From Modestobacter marinus (GTDB taxonomy: Bacteria > Actinomycetota > Actinomycetes > Mycobacteriales > Geodermatophilaceae), in assembly GCF_011758655.1 (NCBI RefSeq), contig NZ_JAAMPA010000001.1, positions 3,348,001 through 3,412,000 on the forward strand: DNA of 64,000 nucleotides, read 5' to 3'. The position numbers and the translations under genes were made by a program. Each line of letters starts with the position of its first letter. The stretch's first letter is position 1. Below are positions 42,802 to 51,197 of this stretch, in pieces. Under the pieces are notes generated by a model. That model was given only the letters and a program-made list of their open reading frames with translations, made no database searches and was not told where the DNA came from.

Positions 42802-44595
42802 TCAGGCCCCCCGGGGGGTGTCCGAGCGCGGGCCCAGCTCGGCCGTCGGGCCGCTGACCCTGCGCGAGCCCTTCACCGTGGCGAACGAGGTCTCGTAGCC
42901 GACCGTCGCCTGCGGGTCCAGCCGCGGGTCGACGGCCAGCCCCTTGTCGCCGTTGCTGCGGATGAACCAGTAGTCCGCCTGCACCCGCTGCGGCGTCACG
43001 TCCAGGACGACGAAGCCGTGCCCGATGCCCTCCAGGTAGCGCACCCAGGGGTTGGCCGACTGGAACGCGGCGGTGGTCGCGGTCGCCGCGGCCGCGGAGC
43101 CGACGGCCTCCTTGAACCCGTTGCTGGTCACCGACGGGCAGACGAACTCCACGCCGACGGAGTTGCCGTCGGTGGGGTAGCCGGCGACGTCGGTCGGGAG
43201 GTCGTTGGCCCAGGAGGAGTGGATGTCGCCGGTGAGCACGACCGGGTCGGTGCCGGCGGCGGCCATCGCGTCCAGCACCGCGCGCTGGTCGGCCTGGTAG
43301 CCGTCCCACTGGTCGGTGTTGAACACCGAGCCGGGCACGGTGCCCGGCCGCGGGACGGCGAACACCCGGGCGAACACGGTCTGGTTGCCGACCAGGTGCC
43401 AGTCGGTGCGGCCGGTGCGGATGCCCCTGGTCAGCCAGTCCAGCTGCGGCGGCTCGGGCAGGTGGCGCCGGGGGTCGGCCAGCGCCGGGTTGACCGCGCC
43501 GTCGACGGTGCCGGGCACCTGCTCGCTGCGGTTCTGCCGGGTGTCGACCACCGACAGCTCGGCCAGGTCGCCGAAGCCGAAGCGGCGGAAGAACTGCCGG
43601 CCCTTGCTGGGGCGTGGCTGCCACATCGCGGGCTCGCGGATCGGCATCCACTCCAGGTAGGCCTGGAACGCCTTGGCCCGGCGGAAGAGGAAGTCGCCCT
43701 CGGGCTTGATGCCGTCGGGCTTGCCCGGCTCGGTGTAGGGGGTGTCCGGGTCGTCGTCCCGCTCGTGGTTCTCCGCCCCGAAGTCATAGGCGTCGTTGGT
43801 GATCTCGTGGTCGTCGAAGATCACGATCCACGGGTGCTGCTGGTGCGCCCGCTGCAGGTCCGGGTCGGTCTTGTACAGCGCGTGCCGGATCCGGTAGTCC
43901 TCCAGCGACACCATCTCGTGGACCGGCTCGTGGTCCCGGATGCCGATCAGCGCGTTGGGCCCGTACCGGTCGCCGGAGCCGGCGGCGCCGGCGACCCGCG
44001 GGGCGTTGCCGTACTCGTAGAGGTAGTCGCCCAGGTGCAGCACGAAGTCGAGGTCGTCGCGGGCGGCGATCCCGCGGTAGGCGGTGAAGTACCCGCCGGT
44101 CCAGTTGCTGCAGGAGGCGAAGGCCATCCGCAGCGCGTGGGTCTGCCCGGGCTCGTCCGGGGCGGTCTGGGTGCGGCCGACCGGGGAGGTCTGGCCGGCG
44201 CAGGTGAACCGGTAGAAGTACCGCGTGTACGGGGTCAGCCGGTTCACCACGACCTTGACGGTGTGGTCGCGGCTGACGTCGGCGACGACGTTCCCGCTGC
44301 GCACGACGCGGGTGAACGCCTCGTCGGCGGCGACCTCCCAGCGGACCGGGACGGCCGGCCCGCGGCGGCTGCCGGGCAGCGACTCGGGGGTGGGCGTCGC
44401 CCGGGTCCAGAGGAGCAGCTCGGTGGCGGTGGGGTCGCCGCTGGCGACGCCGAAGCCGAAGACGCCGGAGCGGGCGGTCTCGGCCACGGCCGCGCGGGCG
44501 GCCTCGCTGGTGAGCCCACCGAAGGTCAGGGCGGCGGCGGTGACCGCGCCGCCCTTCAGCACGGTGCGGCGGGACAGGGGGGCGTCGAGGGGCAT
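42802..44595 (-). CDS. phoD: PhoD-type alkaline phosphatase with Tat signal
   Basis: 597 residues from ATG 44595. SRRTVLK near the N-terminus followed by a hydrophobic stretch is a twin-arginine signal, so the enzyme is exported folded. An N-terminal fibronectin-like domain (about 45-145) precedes the metallophosphatase domain with ASCSNW, LHLGDYLYEY, FDDHEITND, TGDIHSSWAND and GIGHGFV, which supply the Fe/Ca ligands of PhoD. The family releases phosphate from phosphate diesters and monoesters under phosphate limitation. No clear ribosome site is visible. Divergent from the aldehyde dehydrogenase gene; no Pho box was identified by eye in the 199-base gap. Confidence 0.93.
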   Translation of the reverse strand: MPLDAPLSRRTVLKGGAVTAAALTFGGLTSEAARAAVAETARSGVFGFGVASGDPTATELLLWTRATPTPESLPGSRRGPAVPVRWEVAADEAFTRVVRSGNVVADVSRDHTVKVVVNRLTPYTRYFYRFTCAGQTSPVGRTQTAPDEPGQTHALRMAFASCSNWTGGYFTAYRGIAARDDLDFVLHLGDYLYEYGNAPRVAGAAGSGDRYGPNALIGIRDHEPVHEMVSLEDYRIRHALYKTDPDLQRAHQQHPWIVIFDDHEITNDAYDFGAENHERDDDPDTPYTEPGKPDGIKPEGDFLFRRAKAFQAYLEWMPIREPAMWQPRPSKGRQFFRRFGFGDLAELSVVDTRQNRSEQVPGTVDGAVNPALADPRRHLPEPPQLDWLTRGIRTGRTDWHLVGNQTVFARVFAVPRPGTVPGSVFNTDQWDGYQADQRAVLDAMAAAGTDPVVLTGDIHSSWANDLPTDVAGYPTDGNSVGVEFVCPSVTSNGFKEAVGSAAAATATTAAFQSANPWVRYLEGIGHGFVVLDVTPQRVQADYWFIRSNGDKGLAVDPRLDPQATVGYETSFATVKGSRRVSGPTAELGPRSDTPRGA

Positions 44596-44794
44596 GCCGG
44601 CACTGTGGTTGCACCGGGCGACGAGTGGGCGGTGCCTGCGTGAACGCCCGGCGTCTCCCGCTCGGCCGTTTCCCCTCCGGGGGTGACGGGCAGGTGAGAC
44701 CGGCAGGCGAGCTCTGCCGGACCGCCCGAGCGCCCCCTCCGCGGGCGCCGCCGTCCGGCACCGACCCGCGACCAGCACGACGACGGGAGACCCC

Positions 44795-46219
44795 ATGGCC
44801 ATCGCCACGATCAACCCCACCACCGGGGAGACGCTGAAGACCTACGAGCCGCTGTCCGACGACGCGCTCGAGGGGAAGATCGCTCGCGCGGCCGCCGCGT
44901 ACCGAAGCTACCGGCGCACCTCGGTGCAGGACCGGGTGCGCTGGCTGCGGGCCGCGGCCGACGTGCTGGACGCCGACACCGACGCCGTCGCCGAGCTGAT
45001 GACCACCGAGATGGGCAAGCCGCTGGCCGCGGCGAAGGCCGAGGTCGGCAAGTGCGCGAAGGCGCTGCGGTACTACGCCGAGCACGGGCCGGCGATGCTC
45101 GAGCCGCAGGAGCTGGACTCCGACGCGGTCGGCGCCCGGCAGGCGTACGTCTCCTACCAGCCGCTGGGCGTGGTGCTGGCGGTCATGCCGTGGAACTTCC
45201 CGCTCTGGCAGGCGATGCGGTTCGCCGCCCCGGCGCTGATGGCCGGGAACGTCGGGCTGCTCAAGCACGCCAGCAACGTGCCGCAGACCGCGCTGTACAT
45301 GGAGGAGCTGTTCCGCAAGGCGGGCTTCCCCGACGACGTCTTCCAGACCCTGCTCATCGGGTCCTCGACGATCGAGCGGGTCATCCGGGACGACCGGGTG
45401 GTCGCCGCGACGCTGACCGGCAGCGCGCCGGCCGGCCAGTCGGTGGCCTCCATCGCCGGGGACGCGCTCAAGCCCACCGTGCTGGAGCTCGGCGGTTCCG
45501 ACCCGTTCATCGTGATGCCCTCGGCGGACCTGGAGGCTGCGGCCGGGGTCGCGGTGACCTCGCGGAACCAGAACAACGGGCAGAGCTGCATCGCGGCCAA
45601 GCGGTTCTTCGTGCACCGCGACGTCGCCGAGGAGTTCACCCGGCTGTTCGCCGAGAGGATCGGCGCGCTGACCGTGGGCGACCCGATGGAGGAGGGCGCC
45701 GAGGTCGGTCCGCTGGCCACCGAGTCCGGTGTCCAGGACGTCGAGGCCTACGTGGACGACGCCCGGGCCAAGGGCGCCACCGTCGTGGTCGGCGGCTCGC
45801 GGGTGGACCGGCCGGGCTGGTTCTACGAGCCGACCCTGCTCACCGGCATCACCCCGGAGATGGACCTCTACGCCGAGGAGGTCTTCGGGCCGGTCGCGGC
45901 GCTGTGGACCGTCGACTCCCTCGACGAGGCGATCGAGATCGCCAACAGCCACCCCTACGGCCTGGGCTCGAACCTGTGGAGCGAGGACGAGGCCGAGCGG
46001 GCGCAGTTCGTCCGCGACATCGAGTCGGGCATGGCCTTCGTCAACGGCATGACGACCAGCTACCCGGAGCTGCCCTTCGGCGGGGTGAAGCAGAGCGGCT
46101 ACGGCCGGGAGCTCACCGAGCGGGGCATGCGTGAGTTCATGAACGCCAAGACCGTCTGGGTCGGTGCGCCCAGCAGCGAGCAGCGCGCCGGCGACTCCGC
46201 GGGCTCGGCCAACGAGTGA
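44795..46219 (+). CDS. gabD1: NAD(P)-dependent succinate-semialdehyde dehydrogenase
   Basis: 474 residues from ATG 44795 with GGGAG upstream. MAIATINPTTGETLKTYEPL, VMPWNFPLWQAMRFAAPALM, LELGGSDPF (catalytic Glu) and NNGQSCIAAKR (catalytic Cys) place it in the GabD1/SSADH group, and the C-terminal ELPFGGVKQSGYGRELTERG is standard. It oxidises succinate semialdehyde to succinate, usually with NADP+. No gabT transaminase is nearby. A strong hairpin follows. Confidence 0.9.
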   Translation: MAIATINPTTGETLKTYEPLSDDALEGKIARAAAAYRSYRRTSVQDRVRWLRAAADVLDADTDAVAELMTTEMGKPLAAAKAEVGKCAKALRYYAEHGPAMLEPQELDSDAVGARQAYVSYQPLGVVLAVMPWNFPLWQAMRFAAPALMAGNVGLLKHASNVPQTALYMEELFRKAGFPDDVFQTLLIGSSTIERVIRDDRVVAATLTGSAPAGQSVASIAGDALKPTVLELGGSDPFIVMPSADLEAAAGVAVTSRNQNNGQSCIAAKRFFVHRDVAEEFTRLFAERIGALTVGDPMEEGAEVGPLATESGVQDVEAYVDDARAKGATVVVGGSRVDRPGWFYEPTLLTGITPEMDLYAEEVFGPVAALWTVDSLDEAIEIANSHPYGLGSNLWSEDEAERAQFVRDIESGMAFVNGMTTSYPELPFGGVKQSGYGRELTERGMREFMNAKTVWVGAPSSEQRAGDSAGSANE

Positions 46220-46221
46220 CC

Positions 46222-46257
46222 CCGGAGGGGCCGGAGTCGCGACCCCGGCCCCTCCGG
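46222..46257. terminator. 13-base perfect hairpin between convergent genes
   Basis: Arms CCGGAGGGGCCGG (46222-46234) and its complement (46245-46257) with a ten-base loop, between the stops of the convergent aldehyde dehydrogenase and [2Fe-2S] protein genes. Confidence 0.8.
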
Positions 46258-46659
46258 TCAGCTCAGCCGGGGAGCCGGGCCGACGCCGGCCACGACGGTG
46301 CGCAGGCACTCCGGCAGCCCGGCGCTCGTACCCGTGACCCCGGGCCCGCCGGCGCTGACCCAGGCGACCAGGCCGGCGGTCCGTTCCGGTGTCTGCACCT
46401 CGGTCAGCCAGACCGCGGGGCCGGGGCGGCCAGTGCCGGGCTCTCGCCAGGCCAGCCCGGCGACCGCCGCCCGGTCGCAGGCGCCGACGCAGCCGGCGGT
46501 GACGAGCACCGCGCCCGTCGTGTGCCGGACCGCCTCGGCCACCTGGTCGACGCCGTCGGCGGTACCGGCGAGCCGGCGCAGCGCGGCGCACCGGTGCCCG
46601 ATGCACAGGGCGACCAGCGGCCCACCTGCGTCCCCGCCCGGCACCGGGCGGCGGGTCAC
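46258..46659 (-). CDS. Thioredoxin-like [2Fe-2S] ferredoxin-domain protein
   Basis: 133 residues from GTG 46659, overlapping the rpmF stop by four bases. Four cysteines are spaced C-x4-C-x32-C-x3-C (LCIGHRC and GCVGAC), the arrangement of NuoE/thioredoxin-like ferredoxins, so a [2Fe-2S] cluster is likely. The C-terminal part is hydrophobic with a further Cys. As the last gene of the mrf-rpmE-rpmF transcript it should be expressed under zinc starvation. Its role there is not known; cobaltochelatase-type partners have similar domains but none is nearby. Confidence 0.75.
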   Translation of the reverse strand: MTRRPVPGGDAGGPLVALCIGHRCAALRRLAGTADGVDQVAEAVRHTTGAVLVTAGCVGACDRAAVAGLAWREPGTGRPGPAVWLTEVQTPERTAGLVAWVSAGGPGVTGTSAGLPECLRTVVAGVGPAPRLS

Positions 46660-46817
46660 GGCAACAGCCCGCGTTCGGCGGCCGTGCGCAGCCGCTGCGG
46701 CACGAGCCGGACGACGCCGTCCACGGTCACCGGCACCAGCGGCACCGGGGTCGCCTTCCACTGCGACCGGCGCGAGCGGGTGTTGGAGCGCGACGTCCTC
46801 CGCTTCGGGACGGCCAT
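46656..46817 (-). CDS. rpmF: Ribosomal protein L32, zinc-free paralogue
   Basis: 53 residues beginning [20 protein letters not shown], the L32 N-terminus, and continuing [17 protein letters not shown]. There is no CxxC pair, so this is the C-minus form that replaces zinc-bound L32. It starts three bases after the L31 stop and its own stop overlaps the next gene by four bases. Too short to be found by length alone but unmistakable by sequence. Confidence 0.93.
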   Translation of the reverse strand: MAVPKRRTSRSNTRSRRSQWKATPVPLVPVTVDGVVRLVPQRLRTAAERGLLP

Positions 46818-46820
46818 CGG

Positions 46821-47072
46821 TCAGCCCCGCTTCCGGGCGCCGTAGCGCTGGTTGAACCGCTCGACCCGGCCGGCGGTGTCCAGCACCCGCTGGTTGCCGG
46901 TCCAGAACGGGTGCGAGGCCGCGCTGATCTCCACGTTGACCACCGGCAGGGTCTCGCCGTCCAGGTCGATCGTCTGCTCGGTGCTGATCGTGGAGCGGGT
47001 GCGGTAGGTGGCGCCGCTGGCGGTGTCGCGGAACACCACGGTGCGGTACTCGGGGTGGATGCCGGCTCTCAT
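46821..47072 (-). CDS. rpmE2: Ribosomal protein L31, type B (zinc-free)
   Basis: 83 residues: [29 protein letters not shown] and [11 protein letters not shown] are the L31 type B signature. Cysteines of the zinc form are absent. In many bacteria this paralogue is induced by Zur when zinc is low and displaces the zinc-binding L31, freeing metal. ATG 47072 overlaps the end of the mrf-like gene by four bases. Confidence 0.95.
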   Translation of the reverse strand: MRAGIHPEYRTVVFRDTASGATYRTRSTISTEQTIDLDGETLPVVNVEISAASHPFWTGNQRVLDTAGRVERFNQRYGARKRG

Positions 47073-48379
47073 CGGGAGTGGTCCTCTCGGTCGGTGGTGC
47101 TGGTGTGCAGGTCAGCGGCGTCCGCGGGGCCGGCGGCCTCGCAGGGGTCCTCATGCCAGGCGCTGAACGGGTCGGGCAGGGTGCGCCAGCTCTCCTCACC
47201 GGCGGCCAGCTCCTCGTCGGTGAGCAGGGCGGCGGTGAGCGCGGCGGTGATCAACTCGGCCGGCTGCCCGTGGGTGAGCACGACCAGCTCGACGTCCCGG
47301 TCGCCGTGCAGCGGGTCCCAGCGCAGCGCTGCGGCCGCCGAACGCGCCGGGTCGACCTGGCTCCACAGCTCGGCGTCGTCGCCCAGGGTGGCCAGCCACG
47401 GGCCGGCGTCGCCGATCCGCAGGCCTCCGCCGGCCGACTCCAGCCAGATCGCCCGGTCCGGTTGGCTGGCCAGCCACAGCCGGCCGCGGCTGCAGACCAC
47501 GCCGGTCATCAGCACGTCGATCGCCTCGTGCAGCCGCTCGGGGGAGAAGGGGCGGGTGGCGGAGAAGCGCACCAGTTGCACGTCGGCGACCGCGTCCAGC
47601 GGTGGCTGACCGGCCAGCAGGGCGTCGTGCGGGGTGGGCATCCGGCCGCGCTTCGCCGTCACCGGGAGCGCGGTGAGCAGCTCGTCGGGGTGGGTGCTGC
47701 CGAGCCGGCCCCGGGGCGCGCCGGGCACGAGGCGGTCGAGCACGGCGGTCAGCCGGACCGCGGCCCAGCCGTCGTCCGGCGCCCCGGCGAGCAGGACCGC
47801 GTCGGCGGCGGTGAGCTGGCCGACGGCGACCTGCGCCAGCGTCCGCTCGTCGTCGACGGTCGCGGCGAGCCCGCGGTCGTCCATCGTCTCCTCGCCGGTG
47901 GCGGCGTCCAGCCAGCTGCCCGCGTCGACGGCGACGAGCACGCCGGCCACCTCGACCCAGTCACCGGCGGTCTCGCCGTCGGCGTCCGGCCCGGTGCTCC
48001 CGTCCAGTTCGGTGTCCTCGTCCAGCAGCACCTCCTCGAACGCCCAGCACAGGTGTTCGGGCTCCAGCGCGGGGTCCAGCTGCAGCACGATCCGGTGGAC
48101 GTCGTCCCGGCGGGCCAGGGTGCGCAGCAGGGGCAGCAGGTCCAGCCGGAGCGTGCAGGACAGGCAGCCGTGGGCGAGCTCGATCGCGGCGGTGGACTCC
48201 ACGACGCCGGTGTCCCGCTGCTCGCGGAGGGTGCGGACGACGACGCCCTGGCCGAGGGCCCGCACGTCGTGGTGGACCACCACGGTGCCGGGCCGGTCCA
48301 GCAGGGGGGCGGCGGCCTGCGCGATCAGGTGCCGGTCCAGGCCGCTGACGAGCACCAGGGGGGTGCGGCGGGTGTTCAT
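47069..48379 (-). CDS. mrf: CobW-family protein, MRF-like ribosome-hibernation recruitment factor
   Basis: 436 residues. The N-terminal domain should carry a P-loop but has [15 protein letters not shown] (about 9-23) with no GxxGx[12 protein letters not shown] (about 73-81) corresponds to the CxCC zinc motif with one Cys missing. A CobW C-terminal domain follows (about 265-390) with [18 protein letters not shown] and [20 protein letters not shown]. This degenerate CobW pattern beside zinc-free ribosomal proteins is that of mycobacterial MRF, which recruits the hibernation factor MPY under zinc starvation. A -10 box TAGGGT ends six bases before ATG 48379, so the mRNA is probably leaderless. 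Confidence 0.82.
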   Translation of the reverse strand: MNTRRTPLVLVSGLDRHLIAQAAAPLLDRPGTVVVHHDVRALGQGVVVRTLREQRDTGVVESTAAIELAHGCLSCTLRLDLLPLLRTLARRDDVHRIVLQLDPALEPEHLCWAFEEVLLDEDTELDGSTGPDADGETAGDWVEVAGVLVAVDAGSWLDAATGEETMDDRGLAATVDDERTLAQVAVGQLTAADAVLLAGAPDDGWAAVRLTAVLDRLVPGAPRGRLGSTHPDELLTALPVTAKRGRMPTPHDALLAGQPPLDAVADVQLVRFSATRPFSPERLHEAIDVLMTGVVCSRGRLWLASQPDRAIWLESAGGGLRIGDAGPWLATLGDDAELWSQVDPARSAAAALRWDPLHGDRDVELVVLTHGQPAELITAALTAALLTDEELAAGEESWRTLPDPFSAWHEDPCEAAGPADAADLHTSTTDREDHSR

Positions 48380-48385
48380 GCCGAC

Positions 48386-48422
48386 ACCCTAGCTGCACAC
48401 GACAATCATGTTCATCTAGTGT
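48386..48422. promoter_or_regulatory. Bidirectional promoter with Zur-like box (mrf operon / zinc-free ribosomal operon)
   Basis: A Zur-like box at 48400-48414 (CGACAATCATGTTCA) matches TGAnAATnATTnTCA at 10 of 12 fixed positions. Plus strand: -35 TGCACA (48394-48399), 17 bases, -10 TAGTGT (48417-48422) for rpmB. Minus strand: -35 TGAACA (48414-48409), 17 bases, -10 TAGGGT (48391-48386) for mrf. The box lies between both sets, so one bound repressor could silence both operons. Confidence 0.7.
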
Positions 48423-48464
48423 CTGGAGCTGCTCCCGCCCATCGACCCCCGGAGGCAGCCGACG

Positions 48465-48734
48465 ATGGCCACCTACTGCGAGGTGACCGGACGCACGCCG
48501 AGCTTCGGCAAGTCCGTGAGCCACTCGCACCGCCGCACCAACCGCCGCTTCGACCCGAACCTGCAGTCCAAGCGGTTCTTCCTGGCCAGTGAGAACCGCT
48601 GGATCCGGCTCACCGTGTCCACCAAGGGCATCAAGACCATCGACGTCCAGGGCATCGAGGCCGTCGTGGCCCGCATCCGGGCGACCGACCCCGCCGCCCG
48701 CCGTCGGCTGGGTGCGGGGCGGGGGAACGGCTGA
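48465..48734 (+). CDS. rpmB2: Ribosomal protein L28, zinc-free paralogue
   Basis: 89 residues: [20 protein letters not shown], then [17 protein letters not shown] and [15 protein letters not shown] single Cys remains (residue 5) and the other zinc ligands are gone, so it cannot form the zinc site. First gene of the plus-strand operon L28-L33-S14-S18. A GGAGG precedes the ATG. Shares one base with the L33 start (TGATG). Confidence 0.95.
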   Translation: MATYCEVTGRTPSFGKSVSHSHRRTNRRFDPNLQSKRFFLASENRWIRLTVSTKGIKTIDVQGIEAVVARIRATDPAARRRLGAGRGNG

Positions 48735-48901
48735 TGGCCCGCGGCAACGACATCCGCCCGATCATCAAGCTCACGTCCACGGCCGGCACCGGCTACACGT
48801 ACGTGACCCGGAAGAACCGCCGCAACGACCCCGACCGGCTCGTGCTCAGGAAGTACGACCCGAAGGTGCGCAAGCACGTCGACTTCCGCGAGGAGCGCTG
48901 A
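48734..48901 (+). CDS. rpmG2: Ribosomal protein L33, zinc-free paralogue
   Basis: 55 residues: [34 protein letters not shown] and [17 protein letters not shown]. No CxxC pair, so zinc-free. It lies between L28 and S14 with overlap or a single base between genes, and is too short for length-based detection. Confidence 0.94.
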   Translation: MARGNDIRPIIKLTSTAGTGYTYVTRKNRRNDPDRLVLRKYDPKVRKHVDFREER

Positions 48902-48902
48902 G

Positions 48903-49205
48903 ATGGCCAAGAAGTCCATGATCGCCAAGGACCGGCAGCGGCGGGAGGTCGTCGCCCGGCACGCCGAGCGCCGCGCCGAGCTCAAGGAGGCCGCCCGCAC
49001 CGCGGCCACCCCGGAGGCCCGCGCCGAGGCGCAGGCCGCACTGCAGCGGCTCCCGCGCGACGCCAGCCCGACCCGGCTGCGCAACCGCGACGTCGCCGAC
49101 GGCCGGCCGCGGGGTCACCTGCGGAAGTTCGGCCTGTCCCGCGTGCGCTTCCGCGAGATGGCGCACGCCGGCGAGCTGCCGGGCATCCGGAAGAGCTCCT
49201 GGTGA
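48903..49205 (+). CDS. rpsN2: Ribosomal protein S14, zinc-free long form
   Basis: 100 residues: [20 protein letters not shown] and the C-terminal [20 protein letters not shown] and [20 protein letters not shown]. This is the long S14 without CxxC motifs, in contrast to the short zinc-binding type used by actinobacteria in zinc-replete cells. Third gene of the operon; S18 follows 79 bases later. Confidence 0.95.
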   Translation: MAKKSMIAKDRQRREVVARHAERRAELKEAARTAATPEARAEAQAALQRLPRDASPTRLRNRDVADGRPRGHLRKFGLSRVRFREMAHAGELPGIRKSSW

Positions 49206-49284
49206 GCCCCGCGATGACGGCGGGGGAGCGAGCATCGCAGGGAGCGCCAGCGACCGAGGAGCGGAACGACTCCGGAGTCGAGCG

Positions 49285-49509
49285 ATGAGTCCTGCCCCGC
49301 GACCGGTGCGGCCCCGCAAGAAGCTCCGGCTCGACGGCCCGGTCGACTGGAAGGACGTCGGCCAGCTGCGCACCTTCATCTCCGACCGCGGCAAGATCCG
49401 TGCCCGCCGGGTCACCGGCCTGACCCCTGAGCAGCACCGGCAGGTGGCCCGGGCGATCAAGAACGCCCGCGAGATGGCCCTGCTGCCCTACCCGGGCACC
49501 GGTCGCTGA
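49285..49509 (+). CDS. rpsR2: Ribosomal protein S18, zinc-free paralogue
   Basis: 74 residues: [38 protein letters not shown] and [17 protein letters not shown]. Lacks the cysteines of the zinc-type S18. Last gene of the plus-strand operon, ending before a hairpin and the convergent znuB. The 79 bases upstream have no gene. Confidence 0.95.
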   Translation: MSPAPRPVRPRKKLRLDGPVDWKDVGQLRTFISDRGKIRARRVTGLTPEQHRQVARAIKNAREMALLPYPGTGR

Positions 49510-49592
49510 CCACCGTCACCGTGTGGCGGGACCGCGACGACCGGATGCTGCTCGCCCTCCGCTGACCCGGCTCCCCGTTCCGGCTCTGCCCT

Positions 49593-49624
49593 CGTTCCAC
49601 CGACATGGCCATCCTGGTGGAACG
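49593..49624. terminator. Hairpin between rpsR2 and znuB ends
   Basis: Nine-base arms CGTTCCACC (49593-49601) and GGTGGAACG (49616-49624) with a 14-base loop, between two convergent genes. Confidence 0.6.
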
Positions 49625-49632
49625 GGGGCGGG

Positions 49633-50499
49633 TCAGGGGAGCGACTCCGCGGGCAGGGCGGCGGGGCGGTCGTGGACGACGGTCCCGGCGTGGGCGGGGG
49701 AACGGCGGCGGGCGATCCGCGCGACGCCGAGGACGGCGTAGGCGGCCACCGCCATCAGCACGATGGTGCCGCCGGAAGGGGTGTCGGCGTAGTAGGAGAC
49801 CACCGTGCCGCTCACCGATACGGACACCCCGATCAGCACCGCGACGGCCAGGCTGGACCGGAAGCTGCGGGCGACCAGCTGGGCGCAGCCGGCGGGCAGC
49901 ACCATCAGCCCGCTGATCAGCAGCAGCCCCAGCACCCGCATCGACAGGGTGACGGTGGTGGCGGTGACCACGGCCAGCAGCAGGTTCAGCGGCAGCACGG
50001 GCAGGCCGCTGGCCCGGGCGTGCTCCTCGTCGAGCGCAACGGTGAACAGCGACCGGCCCAGCCCGACCGTCACCCCGAGGACGACGGCGGCCATCACGGC
50101 GAACACCACCAGGTCGGCCCGGGTCGTGGTGGTGAGCGCGCCGAACAGGTAGCTGTCCAGCGTGATCGGCGTGCCCGCCGGGGCGCGGGTGACCACGACG
50201 ACGCCCCCGGCCAGCCCGCCGTAGAACATGATCGCCAGCGCGACGTCGGCGCTGGCCGACCGCCGCGCGCGCAGCACCTCGACCGTCACCGCGCCGACCA
50301 CGGTGGTCAGCAGTGCGGTGAGCACCGGCGCGGAGCGGGTGACCAGGCCGACCGCCACCCCCAGCAGCGCGACGTGCCCGAGGCCGTCGCCGATCAGGGA
50401 CAGCCGGCGCTGCACCAGGTAGACGCCCACCGTGGGCGCGGTGAGACCGACGAGCACCGCGGCCGCCAGCGCCAGCCGCATGAACTCGTAGCTCAGCAC
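49633..50499 (-). CDS. znuB: Zinc ABC transporter permease
   Basis: 288 residues, about eight or nine helices. MRLALAAAVLVGLTAPTVGVYLVQRR with GDGLGHVALLGVAVG near the N-terminus and VTATTVTLSMRVLGLLLISGLMVLPAG in the C-terminal third are typical of the ZnuB/MntB metal permease family (the core motif is LISGLMVLPA). GTG 50499 overlaps the end of znuC by seven bases; ATG 50481 is an alternative. Last gene of znuA-znuC-znuB. Confidence 0.93.
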   Translation of the reverse strand: MLSYEFMRLALAAAVLVGLTAPTVGVYLVQRRLSLIGDGLGHVALLGVAVGLVTRSAPVLTALLTTVVGAVTVEVLRARRSASADVALAIMFYGGLAGGVVVVTRAPAGTPITLDSYLFGALTTTTRADLVVFAVMAAVVLGVTVGLGRSLFTVALDEEHARASGLPVLPLNLLLAVVTATTVTLSMRVLGLLLISGLMVLPAGCAQLVARSFRSSLAVAVLIGVSVSVSGTVVSYYADTPSGGTIVLMAVAAYAVLGVARIARRRSPAHAGTVVHDRPAALPAESLP

Positions 50500-51197
50500 G
50501 GGGCCGCCGCACCCGGGAGGGTGACCACGCGGGTGACGACGTCGGCCAGCGGGCCCAGCTCGTGCAGCACCACGACGACGGCAGTGCCGGCCTCGGCGAG
50601 CCCGGCGAGGGTCGCGGCGAGCACCCGCTGGCTGGCCGCGTCGACGCCGGCGGTCGGCTCGTCCAGCAGCAGCAGCTCCGGGTCGCCGGCCAGCGCCCGG
50701 GCCACCAGCGCCCGGCGCTGCTGGCCGCCGGAGAGCTCGGCGAGCGGCCGGCGGTCGAACCCGGCCAGCGCCGTGCCCTCCAGGGCGCAGTCGACCGCGC
50801 AGCGGTCGGCCTCGCCGAAGCGCTGCCAAGGCCGCAGCCGGTTCAGCCGCCCGGTGGAGACGAGCTCCCGCACGGTCACCGGCACCCCACCGGCGACCGT
50901 GTGCCGCTGCGGCACGTAGCCGACCCGGTGCCAGTCGCGGAACCGGGCGCGGGGCCGGTCGAACAACCGCACCTCTCCGGCGTGCACCTCGCACAGGCCC
51001 AGCAGCCCGCGGACCAGCGTCGACTTGCCGGACCCGTTGGGGCCACGGACGGCGACCACCTCCCCGGGGGTGACGGTCAGGTCGACCCCGGTGAGCACCG
51101 GCTGCCTGCCGTGGCCGAACGCGCCGCCGCGCACCGACAGGACGGCGTCCGACGTGGGCGCGTGAGGCCGGGCCGGGGCGCTGGCGCTCAGGAGCAC
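50493..51197 (-). CDS. znuC: Zinc ABC transporter ATP-binding protein
   Basis: 234 residues. Walker A GPNGSGKST (about 52-60), a Q-loop at YVPQRH, signature LSGGQQRR and Walker B LLLLDEPTAGVD. The small size and close link to ZnuA and ZnuB fit the zinc/manganese family. GTG 51197 overlaps the znuA end by ten bases, so translation is coupled. Confidence 0.93.
   Translation of the reverse strand: MLLSASAPARPHAPTSDAVLSVRGGAFGHGRQPVLTGVDLTVTPGEVVAVRGPNGSGKSTLVRGLLGLCEVHAGEVRLFDRPRARFRDWHRVGYVPQRHTVAGGVPVTVRELVSTGRLNRLRPWQRFGEADRCAVDCALEGTALAGFDRRPLAELSGGQQRRALVARALAGDPELLLLDEPTAGVDAASQRVLAATLAGLAEAGTAVVVVLHELGPLADVVTRVVTLPGAAAPC

Noticed and set aside
49510-49565. Very short frame after rpsR2 ending in RMLLALR
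   Set aside because: Under 20 codons with no ribosome site; may be a gene remnant, but nothing supports translation.
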